Assembly (NCBI GenBank): GCA_019409045.1
Contig: DXVG01000108.1
Coordinates: forward strand, 1-6,309
Length of the DNA: 6,309 bases
From: Clostridiales bacterium
Lineage (GTDB): Bacteria > Bacillota > Clostridia > Christensenellales > Aristaeellaceae
Direction: 5' to 3'
A program made the translations under genes and the position numbers. This document shows positions 5,979 to 6,309 of the stretch, piece after piece (the stretch's first letter is position 1; the number at the start of each line of letters is the position of its first letter). The notes beneath the pieces are model-generated. The model did not search any database, was not told the DNA's origin, and saw only the letters and a list, made by a program, of their open reading frames with translations.

Positions 5979-6309
5979 CTATATCACCGCCCCATATGCG
6001 TCGATCAGGCCCTTGAGGTCGCGCCGCTCCTCCGCCGCGCGGACGAGCTCGTCCATCAGGCGGACCACGCCGTCGTAGCCGAACAAGCCCGCGTCCATCG
6101 CAACAGGCGCCACATGCTCCGTGCCCGCGATGTACGCCGCGTCAAAGCCGATGGCCACGGCCTCGGGGTCTCGGTGGTCAAAGTCGATCAGCCGCGCGTG
6201 CTGCGGCTGGTAGACGCGTATCTGCGGGGCGCTCTCGCAGAGCCAGTCGTACCCCTCCCGGTCGATGGGCAGCACGGTCTGCGCCACCACCGCGCCGACG
6301 GCAAAGCCC
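5979..6309 (-). CDS. Nitrogenase component 1-type oxidoreductase, C-terminal part (5' end cut by window edge)
   Basis: The frame is open from the right window edge to TAG at 5981-5979, showing the last 109 residues of a longer protein. The GTG at 6290 is an internal Val codon because the frame continues upstream with no stop. The block DPEAVAIGFDAAYIAGTEHV followed by MDAGLFGYDGVVRLMDELV resembles the C-terminal end of component 1 proteins, where a 'G-[YF]-D-G' motif is followed by an amphipathic helix (compare the HGYDGFAIFARDMD type of ending in NifD). Its place directly before a second component 1 gene, with zero-base spacing, is the layout expected for the two unlike subunits of a NifDK-like heterotetramer. 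The identification rests on this short end plus context, so it is less sure than its neighbour. It could be the catalytic alpha-like partner; the cysteine-bearing N-terminus is not visible. Confidence 0.74.
   Translation of the reverse strand, partial: GFAVGAVVAQTVLPIDREGYDWLCESAPQIRVYQPQHARLIDFDHRDPEAVAIGFDAAYIAGTEHVAPVAMDAGLFGYDGVVRLMDELVRAAEERRDLKGLIDAYGAVI

Noticed and set aside
4836..6309. True molybdenum nitrogenase (nifDK)
   Set aside because: The complete subunit is too short, lacks an evident FeMo-cofactor site, and the neighbours are an importer and not nif maturation genes.

Overview
The window is a gene-dense piece of a high-GC (roughly two-thirds G+C by eye) bacterial chromosome. 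Packing is extreme: apart from one base (4835), every position lies in a gene I can support. The Shine-Dalgarno-like AG-rich start sites, a lipoprotein with a peptidoglycan-binding repeat, and a nitrogenase-like reductase locus beside an iron-complex-type ABC transporter suggest an anaerobic Bacillota/Clostridia-type organism, perhaps a high-GC gut lineage. The taxonomy is inference; no rRNA or other marker gene is present.

Left part (1-1926, plus strand): the 3' end of a multi-pass membrane protein (1-532, cut by the window edge) overlaps by 19 bp a predicted secreted or lipid-anchored protein of 470 aa (514-1926) carrying a central peptidoglycan-binding-type segment. They look like one transcription unit of unknown function, probably at the cell envelope.

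Right part (6309-1923, minus strand): a five-gene operon reading leftward. In transcription order: the C-terminal end of one nitrogenase component-1-type protein (6309-5979, cut by the edge), a complete 380-aa nitrogenase component-1-type protein (5978-4836), a secreted substrate-binding protein of the FecB/BtuF type (4834-3719), a FecCD/BtuC-type permease (3718-2708) and a FepC/BtuD-type ATPase (2711-1923). The junctions are stop-start abutments (TAGATG, TGACATG, TAAATG) or a 4-bp ATGA overlap, so the five proteins are probably made together and serve one task.

The reductase proteins belong to the NifD/NifK/BchN/BchB/CfbD superfamily. The complete one keeps three N-terminal cysteines in the positions expected for ligating an Fe-S cluster, but it is much shorter than a true NifD or NifK and no FeMo-cofactor ligand site is apparent. 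It is therefore better read as a group-IV-like 'nitrogen-fixation-like' reductase than as a dinitrogenase. Coupling to a FecBCD-type importer suggests that the imported metal complex, tetrapyrrole or metallophore is the substrate, or a cofactor or metal source, of the reductase. That is the main point of interest here.

The two transcription units converge at 1923-1926, where one CTAG palindrome provides both stop codons, leaving no room for a conventional intergenic terminator. The promoters of both units, and any NifH-like reductase partner, lie outside the window.
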